64,000 nt of DNA. Origin: an uncultured Oscillospiraceae bacterium. Lineage in GTDB: Bacteria; Bacillota; Clostridia; Oscillospirales; Ruminococcaceae. The stretch spans positions 8,492-72,491 of the forward strand of contig CAKSIT010000015.1 in NCBI GenBank assembly GCA_934462925.1. The letters are read 5' to 3'. Below are positions 32,965 to 42,626 of the stretch, one piece after another (the first letter of the stretch is position 1; every line of letters starts with the position of its first letter). The notes under the pieces were generated by a model. The model was not told the origin of the DNA. It saw only the letters and a program-made list of their open reading frames with translations, and searched no databases. Made by a program: the position numbers and the translations under genes.

Positions 32965-33336
32965 ATGAAAGACGTTTACACCACAAATGCACCGCAGGCA
33001 ATAGGTCCGTACACGCAGGCCAAAATCTCGGGCGGAATGCTCTACACCTCGGGGCAGATAGCTATTGTACCCGCGACGGGAGAGCTTGCCGCAGGCGGCA
33101 TTGAGGAGCAGGCAAGGCAGGTATGCGAGAACCTTAAGGCGGTAGTTGAAGCCGCAGGCACTTCGCTTGACAAGGTGGTAAAGACCACCTGCTTCCTGCA
33201 CGATATAGCGGATTTCGGCGTGTTCAACACGGTTTATGCGGAGTATTTCACCACCAAGCCTGCGCGCTCGTGCGTCGGCGGACTGAGCCTGCCCAAGGGC
33301 GCGCTCGTTGAGGTTGAGCTTATCGCAGAGGTCTGA
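32965..33336 (+). CDS. ridA: RidA family enamine/imine deaminase
   Basis: 123 residues with the RidA signature: NAPQAIGPYTQAKISGGMLY, YTSGQIAIVPATGEL, CFLHDIADFGVFN and the active-site Arg in KPARSCVGGLSLPKGALVEV. RidA hydrolyses the reactive enamine/imine products released by PLP dehydratases such as IlvA, so its place directly after ilvA makes biochemical sense. ATG has AAAGGAG upstream. A strong hairpin terminator follows. Confidence 0.95.
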   Translation: MKDVYTTNAPQAIGPYTQAKISGGMLYTSGQIAIVPATGELAAGGIEEQARQVCENLKAVVEAAGTSLDKVVKTTCFLHDIADFGVFNTVYAEYFTTKPARSCVGGLSLPKGALVEVELIAEV

Positions 33337-33357
33337 TTTAAAAAATTCAACAGCAAA

Positions 33358-33382
33358 CCCCCGCATTGTTGAAATGCGGGGG
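33358..33382. terminator. Terminator between ridA and the ABC exporter operon
   Basis: CCCCCGCAT/ATGCGGGGG, a 9-bp stem with a 7-nt loop, placed between converging genes (plus-strand ridA and minus-strand ABC). The A-rich left flank gives a U-tract for the minus strand. Confidence 0.7.
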
Positions 33383-33400
33383 TCGTTCTATATATACCGA

Positions 33401-35158
33401 TTATACGTTCGCCTGACGGCTGTTGATAAGCTCCGCATAGAAGCCGTTTTTCGCCATAAGCTCGCTGTGCGTACCCTGCTCCACGATATGCCCCGACTTC
33501 ATTACGAGAATGCAGTCTGCCTCGCGTATCGTTGAGAGCCTGTGCGCTACGACAAAGCTTGTGCGCCCTTTCATCATGCGGTCGAACGCGCTTTGTATGC
33601 GCATTTCGGTGCGCGTGTCTATGCTCGAGGTAGCCTCGTCGAGTATCAGCATGGGCGGCAGGGAGAGCATTATTCTCGCAATGCTCAGCAGCTGCTTTTG
33701 CCCCTGCGAAAGGTCGCCGCCGTCGGTTATAACCGTGTCGTAGCCCTGCGGCAGGCGCTTTATGAAGCTGTGCGCGTGCGCCTGCTTGGCGGCTTCCACA
33801 ATTTCCTCAAGCGTGGCGTCGGGCTTGCCGTAGGCTATGTTGTCGCGCACCGTACCCTTGAATATCCACGTTTCCTGCAAAACTATACCAAAGCTTGAGC
33901 GCAGGCTGCTGCGCTTAAGCTCCCTTATCGGCTCGCCGCTTACGCGTATCTCGCCGCCGCACACGTCGTAAAAGCGCATGAGCAGATTTATGAGCGTGGT
34001 TTTGCCGCAGCCCGTAGGCCCTACTATCGCAATGTGCTGGCCGCTCCTTACGGAAAGCGACAGCCCCTTGATAAGCGGCTTGTCGGGGACGTAGGAGAAC
34101 GACACGTTGTCAAGCTCCACGCGGCCGTCGCAGTGGGCAAGGGTCTTGCCATTCTCGTCGGAAACCTCCGCAGGCTCGTCTATAAGCGCGAACACGCGTC
34201 CCGCGGAGGCAAGCGCGTTCTGAAGCTCCGTTACAACGCCCGAAATCTCGTTGAACGGCTTTGTGTACTGGTTTGCGTACTGCAAAAAGCAGGACAAATC
34301 GCCAACGGTAAACGCAATGTTGCCGCTCGCAATGCCCGCAGCCGTCTTAAGCGCGCCGAACACGCCAACGCCCGCGTACACAAGCGAGTTTACAAAGCGC
34401 GTGGACGGGTTTGTAAGAGCCGAGTAGAACTGCGCGCGCACGCCGCATACGTTCAGCCGCTCGTTTATCTCGCCGAACTCCTCCTCCGCGTGGCGCTCAA
34501 AGCCGAACGCCTTTACGAGCCGCTGCCCGCCGATATGCTCGTCGATATAGCCCGTAAGCTCGCCCTTAATGCGCGACTGCTCCTTAAACTTGTTGAAGCA
34601 GAGCTTTGATATAACGGCAGCCACCGCGAACGAAAGGGGCGTTATACATACGACTACAAGCGTTATCTGCCAGTTAAGCGCCACCATAAAGCACAGCGTG
34701 CCTACAATCGTTACAACGCCCGTGAAAAGCTGCTGAAAGCCCTGCAGCAGGCCCTCGCTTACCGCGTCTACGTCGTTTACAACGCGCGAGATAACGTCGC
34801 CGTGCGCGTTTACGTCGATATAGGCGAGCGGCAGCTTCTGTATGCGCCTGAACGCGTCGGCGCGCAGGTCCTTTACGGTTTTGTGCGTGATGATGTTGGT
34901 GGTAAAGTACATGAGCCATTGCAGCACCGCAACAACTGGTATCACAATCGCAATCGTCACGAGAATGGGGGTCATCCTTTCAAGGTCGGCAGAACCCTCG
35001 CCTATGCAGTCTACCGCCCTGCCTATAAGCACGGTTGTGTAAAGCGACAGCAGCACGCTTCCCGCTGCGCAGACAAGCGCCGCCGCGACAAGCCACAGCT
35101 GCGGCTTTACGTATTTTAATATGCGCCCTAAAGCGCCCTTTTTGTTAGAAGCAGCCAT
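33401..35158 (-). CDS. Heterodimeric ABC exporter, subunit with consensus ATP site
   Basis: 585 residues from the ATG at 35158 (MAASNKKGALGRILKYVKPQ). Six membrane helices precede an ATPase domain with GPTGCGKTTLINLLMRF, LSQGQKQLLSIAR and LILDEATSSID. The catalytic Glu is present, so this half carries the competent site. The partner gene ends 4 bp upstream, and its Walker B reads DD, so the pair is an asymmetric drug- or lipid-type exporter (LmrCD/BmrCD-like). The earlier in-frame start at 35185 overlaps the partner gene and is less likely. The substrate cannot be told. Confidence 0.9.
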   Translation of the reverse strand: MAASNKKGALGRILKYVKPQLWLVAAALVCAAGSVLLSLYTTVLIGRAVDCIGEGSADLERMTPILVTIAIVIPVVAVLQWLMYFTTNIITHKTVKDLRADAFRRIQKLPLAYIDVNAHGDVISRVVNDVDAVSEGLLQGFQQLFTGVVTIVGTLCFMVALNWQITLVVVCITPLSFAVAAVISKLCFNKFKEQSRIKGELTGYIDEHIGGQRLVKAFGFERHAEEEFGEINERLNVCGVRAQFYSALTNPSTRFVNSLVYAGVGVFGALKTAAGIASGNIAFTVGDLSCFLQYANQYTKPFNEISGVVTELQNALASAGRVFALIDEPAEVSDENGKTLAHCDGRVELDNVSFSYVPDKPLIKGLSLSVRSGQHIAIVGPTGCGKTTLINLLMRFYDVCGGEIRVSGEPIRELKRSSLRSSFGIVLQETWIFKGTVRDNIAYGKPDATLEEIVEAAKQAHAHSFIKRLPQGYDTVITDGGDLSQGQKQLLSIARIMLSLPPMLILDEATSSIDTRTEMRIQSAFDRMMKGRTSFVVAHRLSTIREADCILVMKSGHIVEQGTHSELMAKNGFYAELINSRQANV

Positions 35159-35162
35159 CTCG

Positions 35163-36902
35163 TTATCCCTCGCTTTCCTGCTCAAGCAGCTCCTGCTCGG
35201 AATACTGCGTTGCGCATATTTCGTGGTACACCGCGCACTCCCGCAGAAGCTGCGCGTGCGTTCCCATGCCTACCGCGCGCCCGTCGTCAAGGCAGATGAT
35301 AAGGTCTGCGTGGCGTATCGAGTTTGCGCGCTGCGACACGATAACTACCGTCATGTCGGTCTGCTCCTTTATCGCGCGGCGCAGGTTCGCGTCCGTTGCA
35401 TAGTCGAGCGCGCTCGCGCTGTCGTCGAGTATAAGTATCTCGGGCGACTGCGCTATGGCGCGCGCTATCGTCAGGCGCTGCTTCTGCCCGCCCGAAAGGT
35501 TCTTGCCGCCCTGAAGAATGCGCGCGTCAAGCCCGCCGTCAAGCTTGTCGGTAAACTCCTTTGCCTGCGCGGTCGCGAGCGCCTTTTGTATCTGCTCGTC
35601 GGAGATATCGCTTCTGCCGAGCGTCATGTTTTCGCGCAGCGAGCCGCTCAGAAGCTCGGTTTTCTGCGGGACTACCGCAATGCGCCTGCGCAGCGTTTCG
35701 GTGGTGAAGCTCTTTACGTCCGCGCCGTTTACGCGTATCGCGCCGCCGTCCGCGTCGTAAAAGCGGCACAGCAGGTTTACAAGCGTTGTTTTGCCGGAAC
35801 CCGTGCCGCCGATTATGCCGAGCGTCTGCCCTCTCTTAAGCGTAAACGAGATGTCCTCGAGCGAGTTTTCGCCGCCGTTATAGGAAAACGACACGCCCGA
35901 AAACTCCACCGCAGGCGCGGACGCGTCCTCCGCGGGGTCGCTCTGCGCGCCGACTATGGACGGCTTCATGTCGAATACCTCGTTTATACGCGAGGCGGAA
36001 GCCGCAGCTTTCGTGAATATGCTGACAAGGTTCGCCACGACAACGAGCGCGAGCGAAATCTGCGTCATGTAATTTACAAGCGCTATTACCTTGCCCTGCG
36101 TAAGCCCGTCTACGTTCACCGAAATACCGCCGAGCCACACGATGAGGAGATACGCGACATTCACCACGATAAAGATTGCAGGGTTGAGCAGCGCGTTTAT
36201 CCTGCCCGCCTTTACGGCGTACTTGCGGTATTCCTCCGCGGTGTCGTCAAAGCGCTGCGTTTCGTAGTCCCCGCGGGAAAACGCGCGCACCACGCGCACG
36301 CCCGAAAGGTTCTCGCGTGTAATGCGCGAAATGCCGTCCAGCGAGGTCTGCTGCTTTTTGAATAGCTTTACGGTTGCCGTCATTATCGGGTACATAACGC
36401 CCACTATCGCTATCATAGCGCCAACAAATATCAGCGCGAGCTTCGCGTCGATAGTGAACGCCATGATAGCCGCGCCCACAACGAGAAACGGCGCGCGCAC
36501 CACAAGGCGGATAAGCATTGCGACAGCCGTCTGTATCTGGTTTACGTCGTTGGAAATGCGCGTTACAAGCGCGGGCGTGCCTATGCGGTCAATCTCCTTG
36601 TAGGAAAGCGAGTTTATGTGCGCGTACAGGTCTGCGCGGAGCTTTGTGCCAACGCCCTGCGAGGCTACCGAAGCCATGTACTGGCACACAAGCGTGGAGG
36701 ACAGTCCGCACACCGCAAGAACGACAAGAACAATACCCCTGCTTATGATGTAGTCCCTGTCGCCGTTTGCAATGCCCGTGTCGATTATCTGCGCCATTAC
36801 AAGCGGCACGATAAGCTCGAATATCGCCTCAACCAGCTTGCACGCAGGTCCTAGCGAAACGTGCAGCTTAAAGTCCTTTAAGTATCTTGCCAAACGAAGC
36901 AA
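35163..36902 (-). CDS. Heterodimeric ABC exporter, subunit with degenerate ATP site
   Basis: About 579 residues. Membrane domain with six helices (FELIVPLVMAQIIDTGIANG in helix 1), then GGTGSGKTTLVNLLCRF, LSGGQKQRLTIARAIA and ILILDDSASALD. The residue after Walker B Asp is Asp instead of Glu, the typical degenerate site of heterodimeric exporters. There is no ATG. TTG at 36902 (GGGGG eight bases upstream) is preferred; TTG at 36908 is also in frame. It leads the two-gene operon under the promoter at 36938-36966. Confidence 0.88.
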   Translation of the reverse strand: MLRLARYLKDFKLHVSLGPACKLVEAIFELIVPLVMAQIIDTGIANGDRDYIISRGIVLVVLAVCGLSSTLVCQYMASVASQGVGTKLRADLYAHINSLSYKEIDRIGTPALVTRISNDVNQIQTAVAMLIRLVVRAPFLVVGAAIMAFTIDAKLALIFVGAMIAIVGVMYPIMTATVKLFKKQQTSLDGISRITRENLSGVRVVRAFSRGDYETQRFDDTAEEYRKYAVKAGRINALLNPAIFIVVNVAYLLIVWLGGISVNVDGLTQGKVIALVNYMTQISLALVVVANLVSIFTKAAASASRINEVFDMKPSIVGAQSDPAEDASAPAVEFSGVSFSYNGGENSLEDISFTLKRGQTLGIIGGTGSGKTTLVNLLCRFYDADGGAIRVNGADVKSFTTETLRRRIAVVPQKTELLSGSLRENMTLGRSDISDEQIQKALATAQAKEFTDKLDGGLDARILQGGKNLSGGQKQRLTIARAIAQSPEILILDDSASALDYATDANLRRAIKEQTDMTVVIVSQRANSIRHADLIICLDDGRAVGMGTHAQLLRECAVYHEICATQYSEQELLEQESEG

Positions 36903-36937
36903 AATCAATACCCCCAGTTTTTTAGTCGTACATGGTT

Positions 36938-36966
36938 ATTATACTATTTTTCGCGCGCTTTGTAAA
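36938..36966 (-). promoter_or_regulatory. Promoter of the heterodimeric ABC exporter operon
   Basis: Minus strand: TTTACA (36961-36966), a 17-nt spacer and TATAAT (36938-36943), 36 bp before the TTG start. Confidence 0.7.
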
Positions 36967-37048
36967 GATTATTAACAGGAAAACAAGCAGTTTTCTGTAA
37001 ATTTTAACGCTTATTTTTATGCGGTTTTATAGCATAAAGCACAAAAAA

Positions 37049-37290
37049 CCGCCTGCGCTTATTCCGCAGGCGGTTCAGCTTGTCGAAAAAGTCCATCTTG
37101 CCCGCGTATGCGGGCTTTGAAATCATTTTTTGCCTCGGGCTTCCCGAGGCAAAAAACTCTTTTATCCGCACAAGTGTGCGGTTTGGCGGCAAGCCGTCAA
37201 ACCGTGCGCGCAGTGCGGATGTTTCGGCGGAAAACCCCCGTATGGGGGTTTTTCGACGGTCTCAAACCGCCTGCGGAAAGCCGCAGGCGG
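37049..37290. repeat. Terminator-associated hairpin-rich dispersed repeat, copy 2 (most complete)
   Basis: It begins with hairpin CCGCCTGCG/CGCAGGCGG (37049-37073) and ends with almost the same hairpin, CCGCCTGCGG/CCGCAGGCGG (37267-37290). Inside, GTCGAAAAA at the left faces TTTTTCGAC at the right (inverted ends). Between them are GCCCGCGTATGCGGGC, TGCCTCGGGC/CCCGAGGCA, GTTTGGCGG/CCGTCAAAC and ACCCCCGTATGGGGGT hairpins. No coding sequence is seen. It fills the 391-bp gap between the ABC exporter and the M23 gene, and its right hairpin probably terminates the M23 transcript. Confidence 0.75.
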
Positions 37291-37298
37291 TATTGCTT

Positions 37299-38636
37299 TT
37301 AGTCAATGTATTCGTAAGCGTAGCCAAGCGGGTCGGTAGCCGTACCGTCAACGCGCACCTCGAAGTGCAGGTGGTTGCCCGTAGACCAGCCCGTCGTGCC
37401 GACGTAGCCTATAACGTCGCCCTTGTTTACAACCTGACCCTCGTAAACGGTCGTGGCGCTGCAGTGCGCGTAAAGCGTGGAAATGCCCGCGCCGTGGTCG
37501 ATAACGACATAGTTGCCGTAGCCGCCGTGCCATGCGCCGTCGTTGTACGCCGTAATTACCGTACCCGACTGCGCCGCGTAGATATTCTGCCCGCCTATGC
37601 CCGCGTTGCCAACGTCTATGCCGTAGTGGTTGCGGTATTTGCCGTTAAGATAATCCGGACCGAAATAGGTCGTTAACATCTGGAATCTGCTGTCAAGCGG
37701 CCACCTGAACCCGTCGGTGGAATACACCGTCTGTCCCGAGTTTTCAGCCTGCTTTTTGCGCACGAGCGCTTCTATCTCGCGGTTGGCTTCTTCTATAAGC
37801 TCGTCCGTGGCGCTCTTGGCGTACTCGAGCGAAGCCACCCTGTTCAGCAGCGAATCGTTCGCGGCGGATACGTTGTAGAGGTTGGTGTACTTGTCCTGCT
37901 GGTCGGTCTCAAGCTTTGCCTTTTCGCTCTCGAACGACGCCTTTTCCTCCTCAAGCTTAGTTCTGGCGTTTTCGAGGTCCTTCTTGTCGTTTTCGAGGTC
38001 TGCTATCTCATTGTTAAGGTCGCTTATCATGTTCTCCTGCGACTTTATGTTGGCGAGAAGCGTCTGCATGAACTCCATGTTCTGCCCCGAAATATTGCGT
38101 ATAACGTCGCTGTACACAAAGAAGTTGTACCAGTCGTCCGAGCCGCTTAAAAGCGGTATCGTGTCGGACGTATCGTTCATGTACAGCACGCGCGCGAGCT
38201 TTGAGAACTTTGCAAGGTTGTCGTCGTTTTCGGCGCTAAGCTCCTCTATTTCAAGGCGCTTTTTTCGTATTTCTTCTTCCTTGTCGGCTATGTCCTGCTC
38301 TACCTTTGCTATCTCCTCGCCCTTTTTGTCTATGTCGGCCTGCTTCATGTCGATAAGCTGGTTCTGGGAGATTATCTCGGACTTCACGCTGTCTATCTGC
38401 GCGGCGATGAGCGATATCATCTGCTCGTTTTCGTTGATGTCGCCGTTGTAGCCGTCTATCTCAGCCTGCCGCGCGTCGTTCTCTTTCTGCATCTTTTCGA
38501 TTTCGGCTTCCTTCTGCGCTATCTGCGAGTCGTAATCCGTACCGGAAGTCCCCGAAACCGCCATGCCCCCCACGAGTACGGCCGCCGTGCAAATCACAGC
38601 CGCTGCCGCCCTGTGGAACGCCTTATTTTTCCCCAT
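37299..38636 (-). CDS. Murein hydrolase activator/M23 peptidase with N-terminal coiled coil
   Basis: 445 residues. Signal peptide or anchor (1 to about 28), a long coiled coil (about 35-290, rich in Glu, Lys, Gln), then a LytM/M23 zinc peptidase domain with HYGIDVG, VIDHGAGISTLYAH and GNHLHFEV. The zinc ligands and catalytic His look intact, so unlike some EnvC proteins it may cut peptidoglycan itself. It probably works in cell-wall turnover or division. ATG at 38636 is led by AAAGGGTG; a GCGGAA/TTCCGC hairpin lies in the 5' untranslated region. It is transcribed alone. Confidence 0.9.
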   Translation of the reverse strand: MGKNKAFHRAAAAVICTAAVLVGGMAVSGTSGTDYDSQIAQKEAEIEKMQKENDARQAEIDGYNGDINENEQMISLIAAQIDSVKSEIISQNQLIDMKQADIDKKGEEIAKVEQDIADKEEEIRKKRLEIEELSAENDDNLAKFSKLARVLYMNDTSDTIPLLSGSDDWYNFFVYSDVIRNISGQNMEFMQTLLANIKSQENMISDLNNEIADLENDKKDLENARTKLEEEKASFESEKAKLETDQQDKYTNLYNVSAANDSLLNRVASLEYAKSATDELIEEANREIEALVRKKQAENSGQTVYSTDGFRWPLDSRFQMLTTYFGPDYLNGKYRNHYGIDVGNAGIGGQNIYAAQSGTVITAYNDGAWHGGYGNYVVIDHGAGISTLYAHCSATTVYEGQVVNKGDVIGYVGTTGWSTGNHLHFEVRVDGTATDPLGYAYEYID

Positions 38637-38704
38637 GTATGTATCACCCTTTGTAAACGCTCTTTATCTGTCTGCGGAAAATTCCGCATTTACCATACAT
38701 CATC

Positions 38705-38733
38705 ATTATACAATACCCTGCCGCAAAAATCAA
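38705..38733 (-). promoter_or_regulatory. Promoter of the M23 peptidase gene
   Basis: Minus strand: TTGATT (38728-38733), a 17-nt spacer and TATAAT (38705-38710). A 7-bp inverted repeat TGCGGAA/TTCCGCA (38673-38688) lies in the 5' untranslated region. Confidence 0.65.
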
Positions 38734-38844
38734 CCGTCTGCGCCGTGTTTTTACGTATTTTTCACATTTCGGCAGGATTTTTGTTGATTTCGACCAAAGC
38801 CCCCTGCATTGAGCAAGGGGCTTTACTCTCGTATGACGGGTGTT

Positions 38845-40344
38845 TTACTGCGACGCGCCCGTGCTTATTTCAAGCAGGCTGTCGGATATGCCCGAAACCT
38901 CCGCGAACGCGCGCTCCATGCGCTCCACAAGCTCTTTCTGGCGGTCTATGGCGCTGCGGATAGCGCGCACCTGCTCCATGGAGTCCTTTGCTACGCCCTC
39001 CATGCCCGCCGCGGAATCCGCTACCTTTGCCTGACAGCCCGCGCTCTCCTTTATGTTCTTTTGCGTTGCAAGCATGGTTTCGTTGGAGCGCGACTGAAGC
39101 TCCAGCATTTCGCGCGCTTCGCTTTGCGCTAGGTTTATTTCGCCTATGCCCTCGGCTACTTTCTTCTCGTTGCGCGCCGCGGCTTCGCGGGTCTGCTTCA
39201 TGCTCTCGCTCATACGGTCTATCTGCTCGGAAATGCTCTGCGTTGCGCGGCGGCTTCCCGCTGCAAGCGTTCTCACCTGTGAAGCCACCACCGCGAAGCC
39301 CCTGCCGTGTTCGCCCGCGCGCGCAGCTTCTATCGAAGCGTTCAGCGCAAGAATGTGGGTCTGCTCGGCTATGTCGTCGATTGTCCCCGAAAACTGCGCT
39401 ATCTCGCGCACGCACTCGCCAAGGCTGTCTATCCTGCCGCGTATCTCGCGGCCCGAGCTGCCTATCTGCTCCATAGCGCCCGCAGCGCGCTCCATTATAT
39501 CTATGTAGCCGCGGCTTTTGCTGTAGGACTGCTCGGCTATGCCCGCCATGCTCTCCGTCTGGGTAAGCACCTCGCTCATAAGCCTGTCCATGCTGCTTAT
39601 GTCGGCGCTTGTCGCCCTTACGTGTTCAAGCGTGTTTTCGCACCCGCGCATGGTCTGCTGCGCCTCGTCCTCGATACGGCGGTTGTTTGCCGAGGTGTCC
39701 TGTATAGCGCCGCTCAGGTTTGAGATAAGCCCCGAGAGCTTCTCAGAAGCCGCGCCGCAGTTGTCCAGTATCGTCTTTACGCGCTCGGAGCTGTGCAGGT
39801 TCAGCAAAAGCTTTCTCGCCCTGCCCGCAAGCGCTATGAACACCGCCGACATCGCCGCGTACTCCATTGTATACCCCAGCGTGTAGGCTATGAACCAACT
39901 CACGCGGGTGCGGTCGCCAAGGTCCGCCGAACCCGAGCGAAACCACACCGCAATTACCATTGCCACAAACCCTATCGCAGCCGCAAGCGACGTGAATTTC
40001 CTGTCGAAATACAGGCAGCTTAGCGCAAGCGCCAGCAGGTACGTCATGTAAATGCCGACGTGCGCGTTGCTCGCCATAAGCGCAATTACCACAGCCACCG
40101 CTATAATGCTGTAATATTTGATGAAGCCCGACGGTACTTTAAGCTTATAAAGCACCATGGGCGACACCGTGCAGAGCGCCCCTATCGGCGTCAGCACCAT
40201 AAGCTCGGATATCGTTATCTTGAATATCCCGAGTCCCGACATCAGAAAAAATACGGGGAACACAAGCGTTATTCCCAACAGCACCCTGCACATCAGGCGG
40301 CTTACCTCCGCCTCGTTCTTTTTGAAAAAATCCTCGTTGCTCAT
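38845..40344 (-). CDS. Methyl-accepting chemotaxis protein
   Basis: 499 residues. Six predicted membrane helices in residues 20-180 without a large extracellular sensor domain are followed by a coiled signalling domain. The kinase-contact hairpin reads [20 protein letters not shown], then [20 protein letters not shown]. This identifies a chemoreceptor; the sensed signal may be membrane- or energy-related. No HAMP domain is obvious. ATG at 40344 has AAAAAGGAG. Its promoter region is invaded by a MITE (40399-40629); a TATAAT at 40383-40388 remains, but the -35 position falls inside the MITE end. Confidence 0.9.
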   Translation of the reverse strand: MSNEDFFKKNEAEVSRLMCRVLLGITLVFPVFFLMSGLGIFKITISELMVLTPIGALCTVSPMVLYKLKVPSGFIKYYSIIAVAVVIALMASNAHVGIYMTYLLALALSCLYFDRKFTSLAAAIGFVAMVIAVWFRSGSADLGDRTRVSWFIAYTLGYTMEYAAMSAVFIALAGRARKLLLNLHSSERVKTILDNCGAASEKLSGLISNLSGAIQDTSANNRRIEDEAQQTMRGCENTLEHVRATSADISSMDRLMSEVLTQTESMAGIAEQSYSKSRGYIDIMERAAGAMEQIGSSGREIRGRIDSLGECVREIAQFSGTIDDIAEQTHILALNASIEAARAGEHGRGFAVVASQVRTLAAGSRRATQSISEQIDRMSESMKQTREAAARNEKKVAEGIGEINLAQSEAREMLELQSRSNETMLATQKNIKESAGCQAKVADSAAGMEGVAKDSMEQVRAIRSAIDRQKELVERMERAFAEVSGISDSLLEISTGASQ

Positions 40345-40398
40345 GTCATTCTCCTTTTTGCGGAGGGCGTCCCCCCTGCGGCATTATACGCCTTTTTA

Positions 40399-40629
40399 TG
40401 GGAACATCTAAAAACCGGTTTGAAAAGGGAAAATGGGTAGAGTGTACCGAATGCGAGGAAAGCCGACGAAGTAAGGCTGTATGCCTTACGAGGAGGTGCA
40501 ACACGATGTTGCGAAGCGAAATAACCGAGTGACGGCATGGACGCCGTCACATCAGAAATTTCGCTTGTTGACAGAAGCAGGCGGTGCGCTATACACATTT
40601 TCACTCAAACAAGGGTTTTAGAGGTGACC
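40399..40629. mobile_element. MITE family 2, copy 2 (longer form)
   Basis: 231 bp with the same terminal inverted repeats as the copy at 30197 (left end GGGAACATCTAAAAACC). TTA target duplications flank both sides. An extra block of about 70 bp (40498 to about 40570) includes GTGACGGC/GCCGTCAC and AAGCGAAATA/AAATTTCGCTT hairpins. No coding capacity. It fills most of the 391-bp gap between the chemoreceptor and D-lactate dehydrogenase genes; the remaining 40630-40735 shows nothing recognisable. Confidence 0.75.
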
Positions 40630-40735
40630 TTATGACATTATAGCATGATTCGTGGGTTCTGTCAATATGCAACTTGTGTTATGCTACAAAAGTTTTGCAA
40701 CTGTCTGAATTTTTCCGACTGCACTGCGTAAGCCC

Positions 40736-41719
40736 TTAACCGCGCCTTACTTCGTTAGGCAGCGGGGCTTTGGCGAAAAACGCGTCGAGATTCGCAAGCG
40801 TTTCCTCGGCGATGTTGTGCATCGCCTCCTCCGTAAAGAACGCCTGATGCGACGTGATTATGACATTCGGGCGGTTTACAAGCACGGACAGCACCTCGTC
40901 GGTCACTATCCTGTCGGAGTTGTCCTCGAAGAAAAGCCCGCTCTCCTCCTCGTACACGTCCAGCGCCGCGCCGCCTATGCGCTTTTCGTTGAGCGCGCGC
41001 AGCAGCGCCTCGCTGTCTATAAGCCGCCCGCGCGATGTGTTGACGATAAGCGCGCCGCGCTTCATAAGCGAAATTGCCTTGTCGTTTATGATGTAGCGCG
41101 TGCCGTCTGTAAGCGGGCAATGCAGCGAGATTACGTCCGCGCGGCTGAAAAGCTCCTCGCGCGATACGTACTCAATGCCGCTGTCCTGCACGGGGTAGGG
41201 GTCGTGCGCTATAACGTTCATGCCAAAGCCGCGGCAGATGTCTATAAACACCCTGCCTATCCTGCCCGTGCCGACAACGCCCGCCGTCTTGCCGTGCATA
41301 TCGAACCCCATAAGCCCCACAAGGCTGAAATTAAAGTCGCGCGTGCGGATATAGGCGCGCGGTATCCTGCGGTTGAGCGCCAGCAGCAGCCCCATGGCGT
41401 GTTCAGCCACGGCGTAGGGCGAATACGCGGGTACGCGCAGCACCGTTATTCCCCGCTCGTTCGCGGCTGCGACGTCCACGTTGTTATAGCCCGCGCACCG
41501 CAGCGCTATCACGCGCACGCCCTGCTTTGCGAGAATATCAAGCGTGCGCGCGTTGATATTGTCGTTTACGAACGCGCACACAGCGCTGCTGCCTGCGGTA
41601 AGCACGGCGTTTTCGGGGCGCAGCCTGCCGTCAAAATAGCGTATCTCATAATTCTTGTTAAGCCTGTCGAACCACTCGCGGTCATAGGGCTTCGTGTCAA
41701 AAAATGCAACAGATTCCAT
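40736..41719 (-). CDS. D-lactate dehydrogenase (D-2-hydroxyacid dehydrogenase family)
   Basis: 327 residues. NAD-binding Rossmann fold with GVVGTGRIGR and the acidic residue in AHDPYP. Catalytic Arg in IVNTSRG, Glu in ALDVYEEESGL and His in SHQAFFTEEA. The start MESVAFFDTKPYDREWFDRL and the YNNVDVAAANERGI segment match the LdhA group. It should reduce pyruvate to D-lactate for NAD regeneration in fermentation. AAAGGAG precedes the ATG. It is a single gene. Confidence 0.9.
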   Translation of the reverse strand: MESVAFFDTKPYDREWFDRLNKNYEIRYFDGRLRPENAVLTAGSSAVCAFVNDNINARTLDILAKQGVRVIALRCAGYNNVDVAAANERGITVLRVPAYSPYAVAEHAMGLLLALNRRIPRAYIRTRDFNFSLVGLMGFDMHGKTAGVVGTGRIGRVFIDICRGFGMNVIAHDPYPVQDSGIEYVSREELFSRADVISLHCPLTDGTRYIINDKAISLMKRGALIVNTSRGRLIDSEALLRALNEKRIGGAALDVYEEESGLFFEDNSDRIVTDEVLSVLVNRPNVIITSHQAFFTEEAMHNIAEETLANLDAFFAKAPLPNEVRRG

Positions 41720-41780
41720 GCCGCTTCTCCTTTCCGTTTGGAATAGTGTTAGCGACAGAACGCAAATTATCCGCGCGCGG

Positions 41781-42311
41781 TCAAAATTCTATGCCGCGCC
41801 TTGCCTGCTGCCCGCGCTCGTACGGGTGGCGCACGCAGGCTATCTCGCTTATATAGTCCGCCCCGTCAAGGAACGCCTGCGCGGGGTCGCGCCCCGTTAC
41901 AACCACCTCGCACGCGCAATCCCTGCGCGCGTCAATTACGCGCTGCGCAAGCCGCCTGTCAAGCAGCCCCTCGTTATACGCCGCCGCAAGCTCGTCCAGA
42001 ACAAGCAGCCCGCCGCCCTGCATAAAATCGAGCGCGCCGCGCAACAGCCCGTCGTGTTCGCGCGTTAGCTGCTGCCGCTCGCTTTCGGTGAGCTGCCATG
42101 TAAAGCCGTAATGCCCGCATACCGCCGCCGTTGTCACGCCAAGGCGCTTAAGCGCGCTTATCTCGCTGCTTGCGCCGTCCTTAAGAAACTGCGCGATATG
42201 CACGCGAAAGCCCGCGCCAGCCGCGCGCAGCGCCATTCCCATTGCGGCGGAGGTTTTGCCCTTTCCGCTGCCGCAGATAACGTGCAGGCAGCCTAAATTC
42301 TCGTTTTCCAT
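41781..42311 (-). CDS. cobO: Cob(I)yrinic acid a,c-diamide adenosyltransferase (CobO/BtuR type)
   Basis: 176 residues from the ATG at 42311 (MENENLGCLHVICGSGKGKT). The P-loop GSGKGKTSAAMGMALRAAG is at the start, followed by VHIAQFLKDG, GLLVLDELAAAYNEGLL and VVVTGRDP. This family adenosylates corrinoids to form adenosylcobalamin precursors. The AAAGGAG site lies at 42317-42323, and a MITE is inserted 2 bp beyond it (42325), removing the native upstream region. Expression therefore probably relies on the MITE or on read-through. No other cobalamin genes are in the window. Confidence 0.9.
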   Translation of the reverse strand: MENENLGCLHVICGSGKGKTSAAMGMALRAAGAGFRVHIAQFLKDGASSEISALKRLGVTTAAVCGHYGFTWQLTESERQQLTREHDGLLRGALDFMQGGGLLVLDELAAAYNEGLLDRRLAQRVIDARRDCACEVVVTGRDPAQAFLDGADYISEIACVRHPYERGQQARRGIEF

Positions 42312-42324
42312 ATGTTCTCCTTTA

Positions 42325-42555
42325 GGGCAACACTGCACAATTAACGGCTAACGCCTTTTTCACACGCTTGCTTGCATATTTTAGTTTGGCGCAAAATATA
42401 ACATAATTACTTAACAGATTTGTTCCGTGTTGCGCCAAACTTGCATATTGCACAATTCGTCCTAGCAAGGCATACAGCCTTGCGTCGTCCTCATTGTACA
42501 ATCTGACGAAAAATCTGACGGCGCAATCGTATGAAAATAATTATGCGGTGTTGCC
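42325..42555. mobile_element. MITE family 1 (GGGCAA ends), copy A with nested insertion
   Basis: 231 bp with terminal inverted repeats (GGGCAACACTGCACAATTA at left, complementary to TAATTATGCGGTGTTGCC at right). TTA target duplications lie on both sides. It shares CCTAGCAAGGCATACAGCC and CAATCTGACGAAAAATCTGA with copies B and C. Inside is a 59-bp segment (42383-42441) with a perfect 12-bp inverted repeat AGTTTGGCGCAA/TTGCGCCAAACT, bordered on both sides by TTGCATATT, so a smaller element seems to have nested within it. It fills the gap between cobO and the MATE gene. Confidence 0.78.
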
Positions 42556-42559
42556 TTAG

Positions 42560-42585
42560 AAAAAAGGGCGACTGCGCGCCGCCCC
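42560..42585 (-). terminator. Terminator of the MATE gene
   Basis: Minus strand GGGCG/CGCCC stem followed by TTTTTT, 42 bp after the MATE stop. Confidence 0.65.
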
Positions 42586-42626
42586 ATGATATTCTTATTA
42601 TAGCGCTTTTGCAGGTGCTTGTCAAC